A stretch of DNA of 52,741 nucleotides from Bacillota bacterium. GTDB lineage: Bacteria > Bacillota > UBA5301 > JAMCQP01. The stretch spans positions 1 through 52,741 of the forward strand of contig JAMCQP010000082.1 of NCBI GenBank assembly GCA_023381695.1, given 5' to 3'. The notes under the pieces were generated by a model, which worked only from the letters and a program-made list of their open reading frames with translations, did not search any database and was not told the origin of the DNA. Shown piece after piece: positions 8,645-17,182 of this stretch. Position numbers and translations under genes: made by a program. Within the stretch, counting starts at the first letter, position 1. Each line of letters starts with the position of its first letter.

Positions 8645-8674
8645 GGCCCCGCCCGGGTAATCCCGGCCGGGGCC
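8645..8674 (+). terminator. Strong GC hairpin after the PDO gene
   Basis: GGCCCCG-C-CCGGG / TAAT loop / CCCGG-C-CGGGGCC gives 12 pairs with one C-C mismatch, 55 nt after the PDO stop. It lacks a good T-tract (TGTTT only), so it is a weak or bidirectional terminator candidate. Confidence 0.4.
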
Positions 8675-8695
8675 CCGCCATGTTTGCGGAGGGCT

Positions 8696-8731
8696 AAAAA
8701 AATAACCGGCCCCCCGTTTCCGGAGGCCGGT
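8696..8731 (-). terminator. Rho-independent terminator of the HesB-like gene
   Basis: On the minus strand ACCGGCC...GGCCGGT (plus inner CC/GG pairs) is followed by TTATTTTTTT. It lies about 55 nt past the stop at 8785. Confidence 0.8.
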
Positions 8732-8784
8732 CCACCTGCGGCAACTGCCCCAACGGGCAACCTGCAATTAAAGGTCGAAAAGAA

Positions 8785-9078
8785 CTAGCAAGAAGACGTT
8801 TCGGGGCCATGGATGGTGAATCCCGCGCCGAACCGGCTTTCCCGGTAGTCAATAGTCGCCCCTTCCAGATAGTGAGCGGACATCGGGTCCATCACAAACT
8901 TTATCCCGTCAACCTCGGAGGTAACATCGCGCTCTTCCGCCGACTCTTCCAGAGCCAGTCCATAGCTTGGCCCCCCTCAGCCAACCCCCTGGATATAGAG
9001 CCGGATCAACGCCTCCGGATTCTTTTCCGCGAGGTATTTTTTGAGCTTTTCGCTCGCCGTCTCGGTGACCGTGATCAA
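8785..9078 (-). CDS. HesB-like selenoprotein (IscA/HesB fold) with selenocysteine 34
   Basis: This gene is interrupted in ordinary translation by TGA at 8979-8977. Read through, it encodes 97 aa: it begins ITVTETASEKLKKYL, reaches IQGVG-U34-GGPSYGLALEE, and ends in HGPETSSC. The G-x-G-U/C-G-G-P-x-x-G signature is that of HesB-like proteins, a known selenoprotein family in Sec-using anaerobes, related to A-type Fe-S carriers. Start TTG 9078 is chosen for GGTGGGAG 5 nt upstream and because homologs begin with the same segment. A hairpin (GGGCCA/UGGCUC, 10-nt loop) lies just after the UGA and could be the SECIS. The C-terminal Cys may form a selenenyl-sulfide partner. Exact function is unknown for the family. 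Confidence 0.88.
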
Positions 9079-9292
9079 CGTTCTCCCACCTTCACAATTG
9101 GATTATCGCGCCCATTGGATTTCGATTGTCGTGATTTTGCGCACAAAAACAGGTACCCCTGGTACCCCCGTTGGTATATTATCTCACGCCGCAGCCTTCC
9201 TGTCAAGTATGGTATAATGGGATCGGTTCGATTGGGCCCCAGGTTGCTGTTAGGGCCTGAAATTATATTGGCGCAGGGAGTATTGAACGTCC

Positions 9293-10276
9293 ATGAAAAG
9301 TTACGAGCCCGTGCAGTTTTTGCCAATGCTTGCGGAGTGCGCTCTCTGCCCCCGCAACTGCGGGACAAACCGGCTGGCGACCGGCCCAACGGCCAAAATA
9401 GGCTTCTGCAAGGCAAAAGCCGGGGTGGAGATCGCCAGGGCCGGCCTGCACATGTGGGAAGAGCCGTGCATCAGCGGGAGCCGCGGTTCTGGAACGGTCT
9501 TCTTTTCCCATTGCAATCTGCGATGCGTCTTCTGCCAGAACTACCAGATCAGCCACGAGGGCTTCGGCAAACCGGCAAGCCTCGAACGCCTGGCGGAGAT
9601 CTTCCTGGCGCTTCAGACACGGGGAGCGCACAACATCAACCTGGTCTCGCCGACCCATTTCATCCCGCAGGCGGCGGAGGCGCTTGCCCTGGTGAAACAG
9701 GCCGGGCTGGCCATCCCCGTGGTCTATAATTCCAACGCCTATGAGAGCGTGGAAGCGCTGAGGCGGCTGGAAGGGCTGATCGATGTCTACTTGCCCGATC
9801 TCAAGTACTTCAACGATTCCACCGCCAGGCGCTATTCGGCGGCGCCGGGGTATTTTGCGGCGGCTACGGCGGCGATCCTGGAGATGTTCCGGCAGGTGGG
9901 GCCACCGGAGTTCGCTTCCCCGGAGAGGAAGGGCGACGAAGAGAAGGGCGACGCCGTGGACGACGGCCAGGGCCTGATCCAGAGGGGACTCATCATCCGG
10001 CACCTGGTCCTGCCCGGTTTGGTGGGGGAGTCGAAGCGGATCCTGGACTGGATTCGGGCAAATCTGCCTTCCAGCGTCTATGTCAGCCTGATGTCCCAGT
10101 ATACCCCGCTTTACAAAGCCTGCCAGTACCCGGAGATCAACCGGCCTGTCTCCCGGGAGGAATACGACGAAGTAGTGGACTATTTTTTGGAGATCGGCCT
10201 GGAAAACGGCTACATGCAGGAGCCCGGTTCAGCCACCGGGACGTATATCCCCGATTTCAACCTTGAAGGGGTCTAG
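9293..10276 (+). CDS. Radical SAM protein, COG1313 type (PflA-like)
   Basis: A 327-aa cytoplasmic radical SAM protein. The [4Fe-4S] motif CNLRCVFC places the three ligands at residues 74, 78 and 81, followed by the family string QNYQISHEG. An upstream Cys set (CALCPRNCGTNR, then FCKA) is typical of COG1313 proteins annotated as putative pyruvate formate-lyase activating enzymes. A short hydrophilic insert near residue 210 (PERKGDEEKGDAVDD) looks like a variable loop. Start ATG 9293 has AGGGAG somewhat far upstream. It is divergent from the HesB-like gene, so the two may share a control region. True substrate is unknown. Confidence 0.85.
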   Translation: MKSYEPVQFLPMLAECALCPRNCGTNRLATGPTAKIGFCKAKAGVEIARAGLHMWEEPCISGSRGSGTVFFSHCNLRCVFCQNYQISHEGFGKPASLERLAEIFLALQTRGAHNINLVSPTHFIPQAAEALALVKQAGLAIPVVYNSNAYESVEALRRLEGLIDVYLPDLKYFNDSTARRYSAAPGYFAAATAAILEMFRQVGPPEFASPERKGDEEKGDAVDDGQGLIQRGLIIRHLVLPGLVGESKRILDWIRANLPSSVYVSLMSQYTPLYKACQYPEINRPVSREEYDEVVDYFLEIGLENGYMQEPGSATGTYIPDFNLEGV

Positions 10277-10297
10277 GGATCTAGCTGGACTTTTTTT
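10271..10297 (+). terminator. Weak terminator after the radical SAM gene
   Basis: GTCTAG-GGAT-CTAGctGGAC forms a short imperfect stem followed by seven T residues directly after the stop codon. Confidence 0.4.
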
Positions 10298-10354
10298 ACG
10301 ACCTGATGTAATATAAGGATGATGCCGTACCAGTGTGAAAGAGAGGTAAAACCC

Positions 10355-10660
10355 ATGATGTTTTATAGATACGGGGGGTGGGGCGGACCCTTCTTCGGGC
10401 CTTCCCTCTGGTGGTGGTTGGCCCCCCTGGCCGTGTGGCTCCTCTTCATGTTCCTCTTCCGCGGCCGCTGGGGCTGGGGTATGGGTATGGGCTGCGGCGG
10501 CCACGGATTCGGCGGGCATGGCGATTATGCCGGCCATGACCATGGCAGCCAGGGCGACGGCTCCAATAAAGACGCTCTGGAGATTCTCAAGGAGCGGTAC
10601 GCCCGTGGGGAGATCACCACGGAGGAGTACCGCCAAATGCGCGAGGAACTGCAAAGATAA
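10355..10660 (+). CDS. Small membrane protein with His/Gly-rich linker and SHOCT domain
   Basis: A 101-aa protein with one hydrophobic segment (WWWLAPLAVWLLFMFLF), a Gly/His-rich linker (CGGHGFGGHGDYAGHDHG) and a C-terminal SHOCT motif (LKERYARGEITTEEYRQM). SHOCT domains are short oligomerisation modules common on small membrane proteins. The His-rich linker could bind metal, but this is inference. Start 10355 is preferred over 10319 because GAGAGG lies upstream and the extension has no family character. It is convergent with pepT, with only 3 nt between them. Confidence 0.75.
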   Translation: MMFYRYGGWGGPFFGPSLWWWLAPLAVWLLFMFLFRGRWGWGMGMGCGGHGFGGHGDYAGHDHGSQGDGSNKDALEILKERYARGEITTEEYRQMREELQR

Positions 10661-10663
10661 CGA

Positions 10664-11905
10664 CTATTCCCTGGCCCAGAGGGCGATGAGGTTGAGAACC
10701 ACCTCGATCGCTTTCTCCATCCACTGGACAGACGCCCATTCCTGGCGGCTGTGGAAGTTGACCCCGCCGGTGAAGAGGTTGGGGGTGAGGAGCCCGGCGT
10801 AGGAGAGCCGCGCCCCGTCGGTCCCGCCGCGAACGGCGTTGGGCGCCGGCGCAACCCCCGCCTCCCGGATGGCCTTCAGGGCGAATTCCAACACCCGGGG
10901 CTCCTCGTCCAGCTTGACTTTCATGTTCTGGTAGCCGCCCACCTGCTCGATCTCCACCCTGGCGCCCGGGTGTTTGGTCTGCAGCGCTTCCGCGGACTTT
11001 CGGAGGATCTCCGCCTTCTTTTGCAGCCCGTCGCGCTCGAAATCCCGCAAGAGAACCTTCATCTGGACCTTTTCGACGCTTCCCTCAATGGTGTCCGGGT
11101 GGATAAAACCCTCGCGCTTTTCGGTGGTCTCGGGCCGCATCCCGGCCGGGATGGCCGCAATCAGTTCCGAAGCCACGTGCAGAGCGTTGACCATCTTTCC
11201 CTTCGCGTCGCCGGTGTGGCTGCTGATCCCGTGGATCGTCACCCGGAGGTTGGCGGCGTTGAAGTTCTCGCCTTCAATCTCCCCCAGTTCACCCCCGTCA
11301 AGGGTATAAGCATAATCGGCCCCGAACTTTTTTACATCGAAGTTGAGGATGCCCTTCCCGGTCTCCTCGTCGGGGGTGAAGGCCACCTTCACCGTCCCGT
11401 GGGGGCGCTTGGGATCCTTGATCAGCCGGCAGAGCGCCTCCATGATCTCCGCCACCCCCGCCTTGTTGTCCGCTCCGAGCAAGGTATCCCCGTCGGAAGT
11501 GATGATGTCGTTGCCGATGTTTTTCGCCAGGAGAGGGTTTTCCACGTACCGGATCGTTCCTCCGGGCAACACGATGTCCCCGCCGGCGTACTTCTGGTGC
11601 AGAATCGGTTTTACATCCTTCCCGGAGACGCCCAGGGCGGTGTCCATATGCGCCAGCAAGCCGATCACCGGCGCGGCCTGGGGCAGATTCGACGGCAAGG
11701 ACGCCGTTACAAAGCTATATTCATCCACTACCGCATGGTTTAGTCCCAATGTTTGCAACTCATCTTTCAGAAGTTCGGCCAGCTCCAACTGGCCTTTGGT
11801 GCTTGGACAACTTGCGGCCTCATCGTCGGATTGGGTATCAATGCGCACATAGCGCATGAATTTTGCGGCCACGCCCTCATTGAGCAGTTCTTCCCTGGTC
11901 ATCAT
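10664..11905 (-). CDS. pepT: Peptidase T (tripeptide aminopeptidase)
   Basis: Cytoplasmic M20-family dizinc peptidase that removes the N-terminal residue of tripeptides; 413 aa, the usual length. Zinc ligand segments are all visible: LLAHMDTA (His), LGADNKAG (Asp), FTPDEETG (Glu and catalytic Glu), YTLDGGE (Asp), and GGVNFHSRQEW (His). The dimerisation domain lies in the middle (IHGISSHTGDAKGKMVNA). Start 11905 is chosen since GGAGG lies 8 nt upstream; the longer reading from 11920 has none. Confidence 0.95.
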   Translation of the reverse strand: MMTREELLNEGVAAKFMRYVRIDTQSDDEAASCPSTKGQLELAELLKDELQTLGLNHAVVDEYSFVTASLPSNLPQAAPVIGLLAHMDTALGVSGKDVKPILHQKYAGGDIVLPGGTIRYVENPLLAKNIGNDIITSDGDTLLGADNKAGVAEIMEALCRLIKDPKRPHGTVKVAFTPDEETGKGILNFDVKKFGADYAYTLDGGELGEIEGENFNAANLRVTIHGISSHTGDAKGKMVNALHVASELIAAIPAGMRPETTEKREGFIHPDTIEGSVEKVQMKVLLRDFERDGLQKKAEILRKSAEALQTKHPGARVEIEQVGGYQNMKVKLDEEPRVLEFALKAIREAGVAPAPNAVRGGTDGARLSYAGLLTPNLFTGGVNFHSRQEWASVQWMEKAIEVVLNLIALWARE

Positions 11906-11969
11906 TTCACCGGCCTCCATTCGTTTTTGCAGTTAGTTGCCAGTCCGCCATTTTTTCATAGTTCACGGC

Positions 11970-13229
11970 TTAAAATTCCACGCCCGCCTCGTGAATCCTG
12001 CCGCTGCGCCGGGGAAGCCCAAACACAATGGCCACGCTGGCCAACAGAAGCCCCAGGACAATCGCAAACGGGATCACCGGCGTCGTTTCATATAGCTTGC
12101 CGGCCGCTGGCATCACCGGCATGGTGAGTATGAGGCCCAGGGTGGAGGTGATGGAGAACAGCCTGGCTCTCTCCGCGTCCGCGACCTGGTTGGCGAAGTA
12201 GGTATCCCGCACCGGCCCGAAGATCGCCGTCCCGGCGCCGGTCAGGAGCATCGCCAGGGTCAAGAGAAGAAAGGAACGCGGGGGTGCGATCACAAAGACT
12301 CCCATCCCGATTGAAAGCAGTAGCGTGCTCAACAAAAGCCAGTTCTTCAGCCGTTCCACCCGGATATGCGGTATCACCAGGAGGGTGGTCAGGATGATCA
12401 CCAGCGCTTGCGAGGCCGGCAGAAGGGAGATCAGCGAGGCGGCTATCCCCAGACCCCGTCGATCCACCATGTAAACGGCCGAATAGGCCGTCCAGATGTT
12501 CATGTACAAGGTATTGAAGGTTCCGAGAAGGAAGAGGATCACCAGGGCCCGGTTGCGGCTGGCGTTTGTGAAGGAATCCCGGTAGGCCTGCACCGCGTCC
12601 TTGAAGGAGACCGCGGCCAGGCTGCTGGAAACCGCTTGGCCGATGGACGTCTCCCGAACCAGCCACAGGCGCAGGATCAGCATCAACCCGATTGAGCCGA
12701 CCGCTATCCCGTAGATCAGGCGCGAGCCGGCGATGATCTGGTATTTGGCCACAAAAAGCCCCGCCAGCGGCGCCAGAAGCCCGGCCCCCAGCACGATAAT
12801 CTGGATCACGCTAAAGACGTACGAACGCTTCTCGGGCGGTGTATCTTCCACCAGCAGGCAGTTCCAGGCCGGAAAACTCATAAACGACCACCCATTGATG
12901 AACGCCGCCGCCGCAAAATACCAGACGTTCTGCGCCGCCAGCCACACCAGCATGGGCAGCCACCAGCACAACAGGTCAAAGATCATCAAAGTTCTCTTGC
13001 GGCCCCACTTGTCGGTAAAATGACCTCCCAAAAGCGCTCCGACGATCTGGACGGACATGCCCAGGGCGCTGATCCAGCCGATTTCCACCACGCTTACCCC
13101 TAAGGCCACCATGTAAAGCGAGGCGTAGATCCGGGTCCAGGAGACGGGAATCGCCCAAAGGGGCTCCGTGTAGGCCAGCACCCGTACATTGCCGGAAATG
13201 GCGCCAAAGAGGCTCCGCATATTTCTCAA
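11970..13229 (-). CDS. MFS transporter
   Basis: Major facilitator of about 419 aa with some 12 hydrophobic segments and the loop GHFTDKWGRKRTL, which matches MFS motif A. The open frame extends to 13313; TTG 13229 is chosen because AAGGTGG lies 7 nt upstream and the next residues match the family opening (ATG 13220 is an alternative). It is divergent from cooS, sharing a 125-nt intergenic region. Substrate is unknown. Proximity to cooS alone does not link it to CO metabolism. Confidence 0.8.
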   Translation of the reverse strand: MRNMRSLFGAISGNVRVLAYTEPLWAIPVSWTRIYASLYMVALGVSVVEIGWISALGMSVQIVGALLGGHFTDKWGRKRTLMIFDLLCWWLPMLVWLAAQNVWYFAAAAFINGWSFMSFPAWNCLLVEDTPPEKRSYVFSVIQIIVLGAGLLAPLAGLFVAKYQIIAGSRLIYGIAVGSIGLMLILRLWLVRETSIGQAVSSSLAAVSFKDAVQAYRDSFTNASRNRALVILFLLGTFNTLYMNIWTAYSAVYMVDRRGLGIAASLISLLPASQALVIILTTLLVIPHIRVERLKNWLLLSTLLLSIGMGVFVIAPPRSFLLLTLAMLLTGAGTAIFGPVRDTYFANQVADAERARLFSITSTLGLILTMPVMPAAGKLYETTPVIPFAIVLGLLLASVAIVFGLPRRSGRIHEAGVEF

Positions 13230-13290
13230 CAAGTTTCCACCTTCTCCAATCCAAGTCACGCCTCTTGCACACCTTTTGCGCCTGCAAGGA

Positions 13291-13319
13291 TTAACACTTA
13301 ACATTATGGACAATATACC
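13291..13319 (+). promoter_or_regulatory. Candidate promoter for cooS
   Basis: TTAACA, 17-nt spacer, TATACC in the divergent region, 36 nt upstream of the TTG start. The match is moderate. Confidence 0.35.
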
Positions 13320-13354
13320 ATGGATAACATATCAAAGTCAAAGGTGGGAGTTCA

Positions 13355-15268
13355 TTGGTTCAAGGCGTAATCGCCAGAAGCGGCACCGATATCAGCATTC
13401 ATCCCTCCGTGCGGGAAATGTATGAACACCTCCATCAAGACGGCATCAGCAACGTGTGGGATCGATTCGGCCCGCAAGAGCGCATCCGGTGCCGGTTTTG
13501 CGTCAAGGGAGTAAGCTGCCAGCTCTGCACCAACGGCCCCTGCCGGATCTCCGACCGGGCCGAAGCAACCCACGGCACCTGCGGCATCGACCGCAACGCG
13601 ATGGCCATGCGGGATATGCTTTTGCGCAACGCCATGGGCGCCAGTACCTACACCCACCACGCTTATGAGGCATTTCGCACCTTGAAATCCACGGCCCAGG
13701 GCAAAACGCCCTACAGCATCGTGGATAACGATAAATTGATGGGCTTCTCGGAGACGCTGAGAATCGACACCTCGGGGAAGCCGGGGGAGATCGCCGTTCG
13801 CCTCGCGGACTTTCTCATCGCCAACCTGAGCCGGGATTACGACGAACCCAGCAAGATGCTGGAATCCTACGCCCCGCCGCCACGCCGGCGGATCTGGCAA
13901 GACCTGGCCATCTACCCGGCCGGCGTGATGCACGAGATCAAGGACTCCATCGCCAGTTGCCTCACCAACGTGGACGGCGACTTCTTCTCGCTGGCCCGCA
14001 AGGCGTTGCGGCTGGGGATCGCCACCATCTACGACTCCCAGTTGCCGCTGGAATGGGTCCAGGACATCCTTTTCGGGACGCCGACGCCGCATGAGGTGGA
14101 AACCGATCTGGGGATCCTGGATCCGGACTATGTGAATATCCTCTTCAACGGGCACGAACCCTGGGTGGGGGTGGCCACCATCCTGGCGGCCAGGGATCAG
14201 GCCGCCCAAAAACGCGCCCGGGATGCCGGAGCCAGAGGGATCCGGGTCATCGGCTCCATCGAAAGCGGGCAGGAGGTCCTGCAACGCTTTGAGATGGACG
14301 ACGTCTTCAAGGGGCTCATCGGCAACTGGCTGATGATCGAGCCCGCGCTGGCCACAGGCGCTGTCGACATTCTGGCCATGGATGAAAACTGTTCTCCGCC
14401 GTTGTTGGGCCCCTACGGCGAAAAGTACCAGGTTACCCTGGTCTGCGTCTCCGACCTGGTGCGGATGCCCGGCGTGGAACTGCACCTGGACTATAAACCG
14501 CCGGAAGCGGCGCACATCGCTCAGGAATTGATCCGGCTGGGCATCGAGAACTTCCGGAAGCGCCGGGAACGCGGGATCCCCACCAGGGTGCCGCATTACA
14601 CCCAGAAGGCCATCGCGGGCTTTTCGCCCGAGGCGGTGATCAAGGCTCTGGGCGGAAAACTGGATCCGCTGGTGGACGTGATCAAAGAGGGGAAGATCAA
14701 GGGCGTGGTCGCCCTGGTGAACTGCACCACCCTGGGCAACGGCCCGCACGACTATCTGACCGTGAACCTGGCCCGGGAGTTGATTAAAAGGGATATCCTG
14801 ATGGTGGCCGGGGGGTGCGGCGCCCACGCGCTGGAAGTGGCCGGTTTATGCAGCCTGGAAGCCATTGACCAGGCCGGAGAAGGCTTGAAGGCGGTCTGCC
14901 GCGCGCTTCAGATTCCTCCCGTCCTGCCCTTCGGCACCTGCACCGATACCGGCCGGATTTCGATGCTGGTGACGCCGCTGGCCAACTTCCTGGGGGTGGA
15001 TACCTCCCAGCTGCCCGTGGCGGTCACCGCGCCGCAATACATGGAGCAGAAAGCCACCATCGACGGCCTCTTCGCCCTGGCCTACGGGCTTTACACCCAC
15101 CTGTCCCCGGTGCCGCCCGTGGGCGGCGGGCCGGATCTGGTGAAATTCCTTACCGAAGATCTGGAGGGCATCACCGGGGGCAAGGTGGCGCTCGGCGACG
15201 ATCCGGTGGAGGTCGCCGACGGGATCGAGCGGCATATCATCAAAAAGCGCGAGGCGCTGGGGATCTAA
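13355..15268 (+). CDS. cooS: CooS-type Ni,Fe carbon monoxide dehydrogenase, divergent form
   Basis: A 637-aa homolog of the anaerobic CO dehydrogenase catalytic subunit. N-terminal cysteines RCRFC...CQLCTNGPC...GTCG supply the B-cluster and a D-cluster of the CX2C kind. Comparing with the Carboxydothermus CooSII pattern as I remember it, the C-cluster residues keep His (NGHEP) and Cys in ENCSPP, VNCTTL, GGCGAHAL and FGTCTDTGR, and the lysine in MEQK. The cysteine of the CCTG motif (C295) is replaced by Glu303 in GSIESG. Start TTG 13355 has GGGAG 5 nt upstream. No acs genes, CooF or electron-transfer partner adjoin; neighbours are MFS transporters. It may oxidise CO, or the altered C-cluster may serve another reaction. 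Confidence 0.88.
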   Translation: MVQGVIARSGTDISIHPSVREMYEHLHQDGISNVWDRFGPQERIRCRFCVKGVSCQLCTNGPCRISDRAEATHGTCGIDRNAMAMRDMLLRNAMGASTYTHHAYEAFRTLKSTAQGKTPYSIVDNDKLMGFSETLRIDTSGKPGEIAVRLADFLIANLSRDYDEPSKMLESYAPPPRRRIWQDLAIYPAGVMHEIKDSIASCLTNVDGDFFSLARKALRLGIATIYDSQLPLEWVQDILFGTPTPHEVETDLGILDPDYVNILFNGHEPWVGVATILAARDQAAQKRARDAGARGIRVIGSIESGQEVLQRFEMDDVFKGLIGNWLMIEPALATGAVDILAMDENCSPPLLGPYGEKYQVTLVCVSDLVRMPGVELHLDYKPPEAAHIAQELIRLGIENFRKRRERGIPTRVPHYTQKAIAGFSPEAVIKALGGKLDPLVDVIKEGKIKGVVALVNCTTLGNGPHDYLTVNLARELIKRDILMVAGGCGAHALEVAGLCSLEAIDQAGEGLKAVCRALQIPPVLPFGTCTDTGRISMLVTPLANFLGVDTSQLPVAVTAPQYMEQKATIDGLFALAYGLYTHLSPVPPVGGGPDLVKFLTEDLEGITGGKVALGDDPVEVADGIERHIIKKREALGI

Positions 15269-15273
15269 AGGTT

Positions 15274-16500
15274 TCACCGCCAGGGAGCCCATTTCCTCCT
15301 CCGTAATGATGGGCTAAATATTGGAATCACCGCCAATGTCGTAACTCCCAGAAACAGATACGCCGGGCCCAAGCCGGCCCTGTCCCCGGCTATTCCCACC
15401 AATGGAAAGAGAACCATCATCATCATGCTGAACACCATGCTGCCAAATGACAGGAGAGTAGCCCTTTCCGTGGAGTGAATCCGCAAATTGATCTCGTTGC
15501 TGAAGATCGGGTTCAACATTTCCCGGGCGCCGTCCAGGAACAGAAAGATCGCCACCGCCACTATTTGCAGGGCCGGGCCGTTTTGGCGGGGCAACGCCCC
15601 CAGCAAGGCGATCATGAGACTGATCACCAGTCCCCCGCCCAGCAGGCAAGACCTGAACCCTACTCGCTTTTCCGCCAGGAAGGCCATCTTCGTGGGCAAG
15701 ATGGCAAAAAGGTTCTGGGCCATGAAGACACCGCCGATCACTGGTAAAGGGATGCCAGCCGCGCGCAGGTAGGCCTGGCCGTAAAGAACCGCGGTAGTCT
15801 CCGCGGCGCTCAGAAACCCAAATAGCAGGAATAGCCGGAGCATCTCCGGGTTTTCCCGCAGGGAACGAATCACCCCGCCCATGCCTGGTTTTTGCGCCAG
15901 CCGAACTTCGCCGCCGCCATCCGCCGGCGTCCCATCTTCCCGCGCTTCTTGAATAAACCAGATGACGATTACCGCCGTAAGGTTCATCAGGATATTCAAG
16001 ACATAGAGCCACCCCAGCGCCAGTTCCGCGACCCAGCCCCCGGCCAGCGCGGCAACCGAAGCCCCCGCCAGCCAGATGGCGTTCAGGTTGCCGGCAATGC
16101 GGGTGAAATCGCGCTCCTTTTGGTGCCCCAGGCAGGTGTCGTAAACCAAAGCGTCGTGGGCTCCGGAAGGGAAAGTATAAGAGAGCGCCGAAAAACAGAA
16201 TGCGACGGCTATCACCAGTTCGTTACGGACAAGGAGCATCAGCGCCGCCGACAACGCACCGGCCAAACTTCCAAAAGCCAGGCTGGCTTTGCGCCCGAGC
16301 CGGTCGGCCAAAAACCCCGTTGGCACCTCGCTGATAAACGAAGACAGGTGAAAAACCGTCTCCAAAAGGCCAATGGCGGCAAAGCTGAATCCCCTGGAAC
16401 GCAAGAAGATAACCCAGAATGCCGCATCAAACCTTAGCGAGAGCAGAAACATGTATACGTAATTAAGATGGAGGTTCCGCTGAAAGGAGCCAATCGTCAT
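15274..16500 (-). CDS. MFS transporter (complete copy)
   Basis: A 408-aa major facilitator with about 12 membrane segments; loop TGFLADRLGRKASL matches MFS motif A. Its first 207 codons and ribosome site are duplicated just upstream (see repeats). The start at 16500 has AGGG upstream, carried inside the duplicated unit. It ends 5 nt from the convergent cooS stop. As the last gene of the sugar region it may export or import a sugar-related compound, but nothing in the sequence fixes the substrate. Confidence 0.82.
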   Translation of the reverse strand: MTIGSFQRNLHLNYVYMFLLSLRFDAAFWVIFLRSRGFSFAAIGLLETVFHLSSFISEVPTGFLADRLGRKASLAFGSLAGALSAALMLLVRNELVIAVAFCFSALSYTFPSGAHDALVYDTCLGHQKERDFTRIAGNLNAIWLAGASVAALAGGWVAELALGWLYVLNILMNLTAVIVIWFIQEAREDGTPADGGGEVRLAQKPGMGGVIRSLRENPEMLRLFLLFGFLSAAETTAVLYGQAYLRAAGIPLPVIGGVFMAQNLFAILPTKMAFLAEKRVGFRSCLLGGGLVISLMIALLGALPRQNGPALQIVAVAIFLFLDGAREMLNPIFSNEINLRIHSTERATLLSFGSMVFSMMMMVLFPLVGIAGDRAGLGPAYLFLGVTTLAVIPIFSPSLRRRKWAPWR

Positions 16501-16515
16501 CTGCCATCCCTGTCG
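15879..16515. repeat. Direct repeat copy 1 (637 bp, N-terminal half of MFS gene)
   Basis: Matches 16546-17182 at an offset of exactly 667 bp; I found no difference in the coding translation. The boundaries are where the flanking bases diverge (C versus A on one side, G versus T on the other). Confidence 0.9.
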
Positions 16516-16525
16516 GCCGAAGGCG

Positions 16526-17167
16526 TTAGAGTGGGGGCCCGTTCACCATGCCTGGTTTTTGCGCCAGCCGAACTTCGCCGCCGCCATCCGCCGGCGTCCC
16601 ATCTTCCCGCGCTTCTTGAATAAACCAGATGACGATTACCGCCGTAAGGTTCATCAGGATATTCAAGACATAGAGCCACCCCAGCGCCAGTTCCGCGACC
16701 CAGCCCCCGGCCAGCGCGGCAACCGAAGCCCCCGCCAGCCAGATGGCGTTCAGGTTGCCGGCAATGCGGGTGAAATCGCGCTCCTTTTGGTGCCCCAGGC
16801 AGGTGTCGTAAACCAAAGCGTCGTGGGCTCCGGAAGGGAAAGTATAAGAGAGCGCCGAAAAACAGAATGCGACGGCTATCACCAGTTCGTTACGGACAAG
16901 GAGCATCAGCGCCGCCGACAACGCACCGGCCAAACTTCCAAAAGCCAGGCTGGCTTTGCGCCCGAGCCGGTCGGCCAAAAACCCCGTTGGCACCTCGCTG
17001 ATAAACGAAGACAGGTGAAAAACCGTCTCCAAAAGGCCAATGGCGGCAAAGCTGAATCCCCTGGAACGCAAGAAGATAACCCAGAATGCCGCATCAAACC
17101 TTAGCGAGAGCAGAAACATGTATACGTAATTAAGATGGAGGTTCCGCTGAAAGGAGCCAATCGTCAT
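16526..17167 (-). pseudogene. Truncated duplicate of the MFS transporter (N-terminal half)
   Basis: The first 207 residues are identical to the downstream MFS gene, then six unrelated residues (VNGPPL) and a stop inside the 30-bp filler. It has about six membrane segments, so it is unlikely to work alone unless it pairs with another half. It overlaps the end of the xylF-like gene by 38 nt. Assembly error is possible and must be excluded. Confidence 0.8.
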
Positions 17168-17182
17168 CTGCCATCCCTGTCG
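16546..17182. repeat. Direct repeat copy 2 (637 bp)
   Basis: Second copy of the 637-bp unit, separated from copy 1 by 30 bp of unique filler (16516-16545). Its outer edge joins the end of the xylF-like gene and is probably the native junction; the filler marks the duplication joint. Confidence 0.9.

Noticed and set aside
8809-9729. 306-aa open frame on the + strand
   Set aside because: It runs antisense over the HesB-like gene and then out of frame through the radical SAM gene; composition is that of a shadow frame.
16526-17167. A separate, functional small MFS protein
   Set aside because: Identical to the first half of the neighbouring gene and ends in unrelated filler; better read as a truncated duplicate.
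15879-17182. Insertion sequence or composite transposon explaining the duplication
   Set aside because: No transposase, terminal inverted repeats or target-site duplication are visible at the edges.
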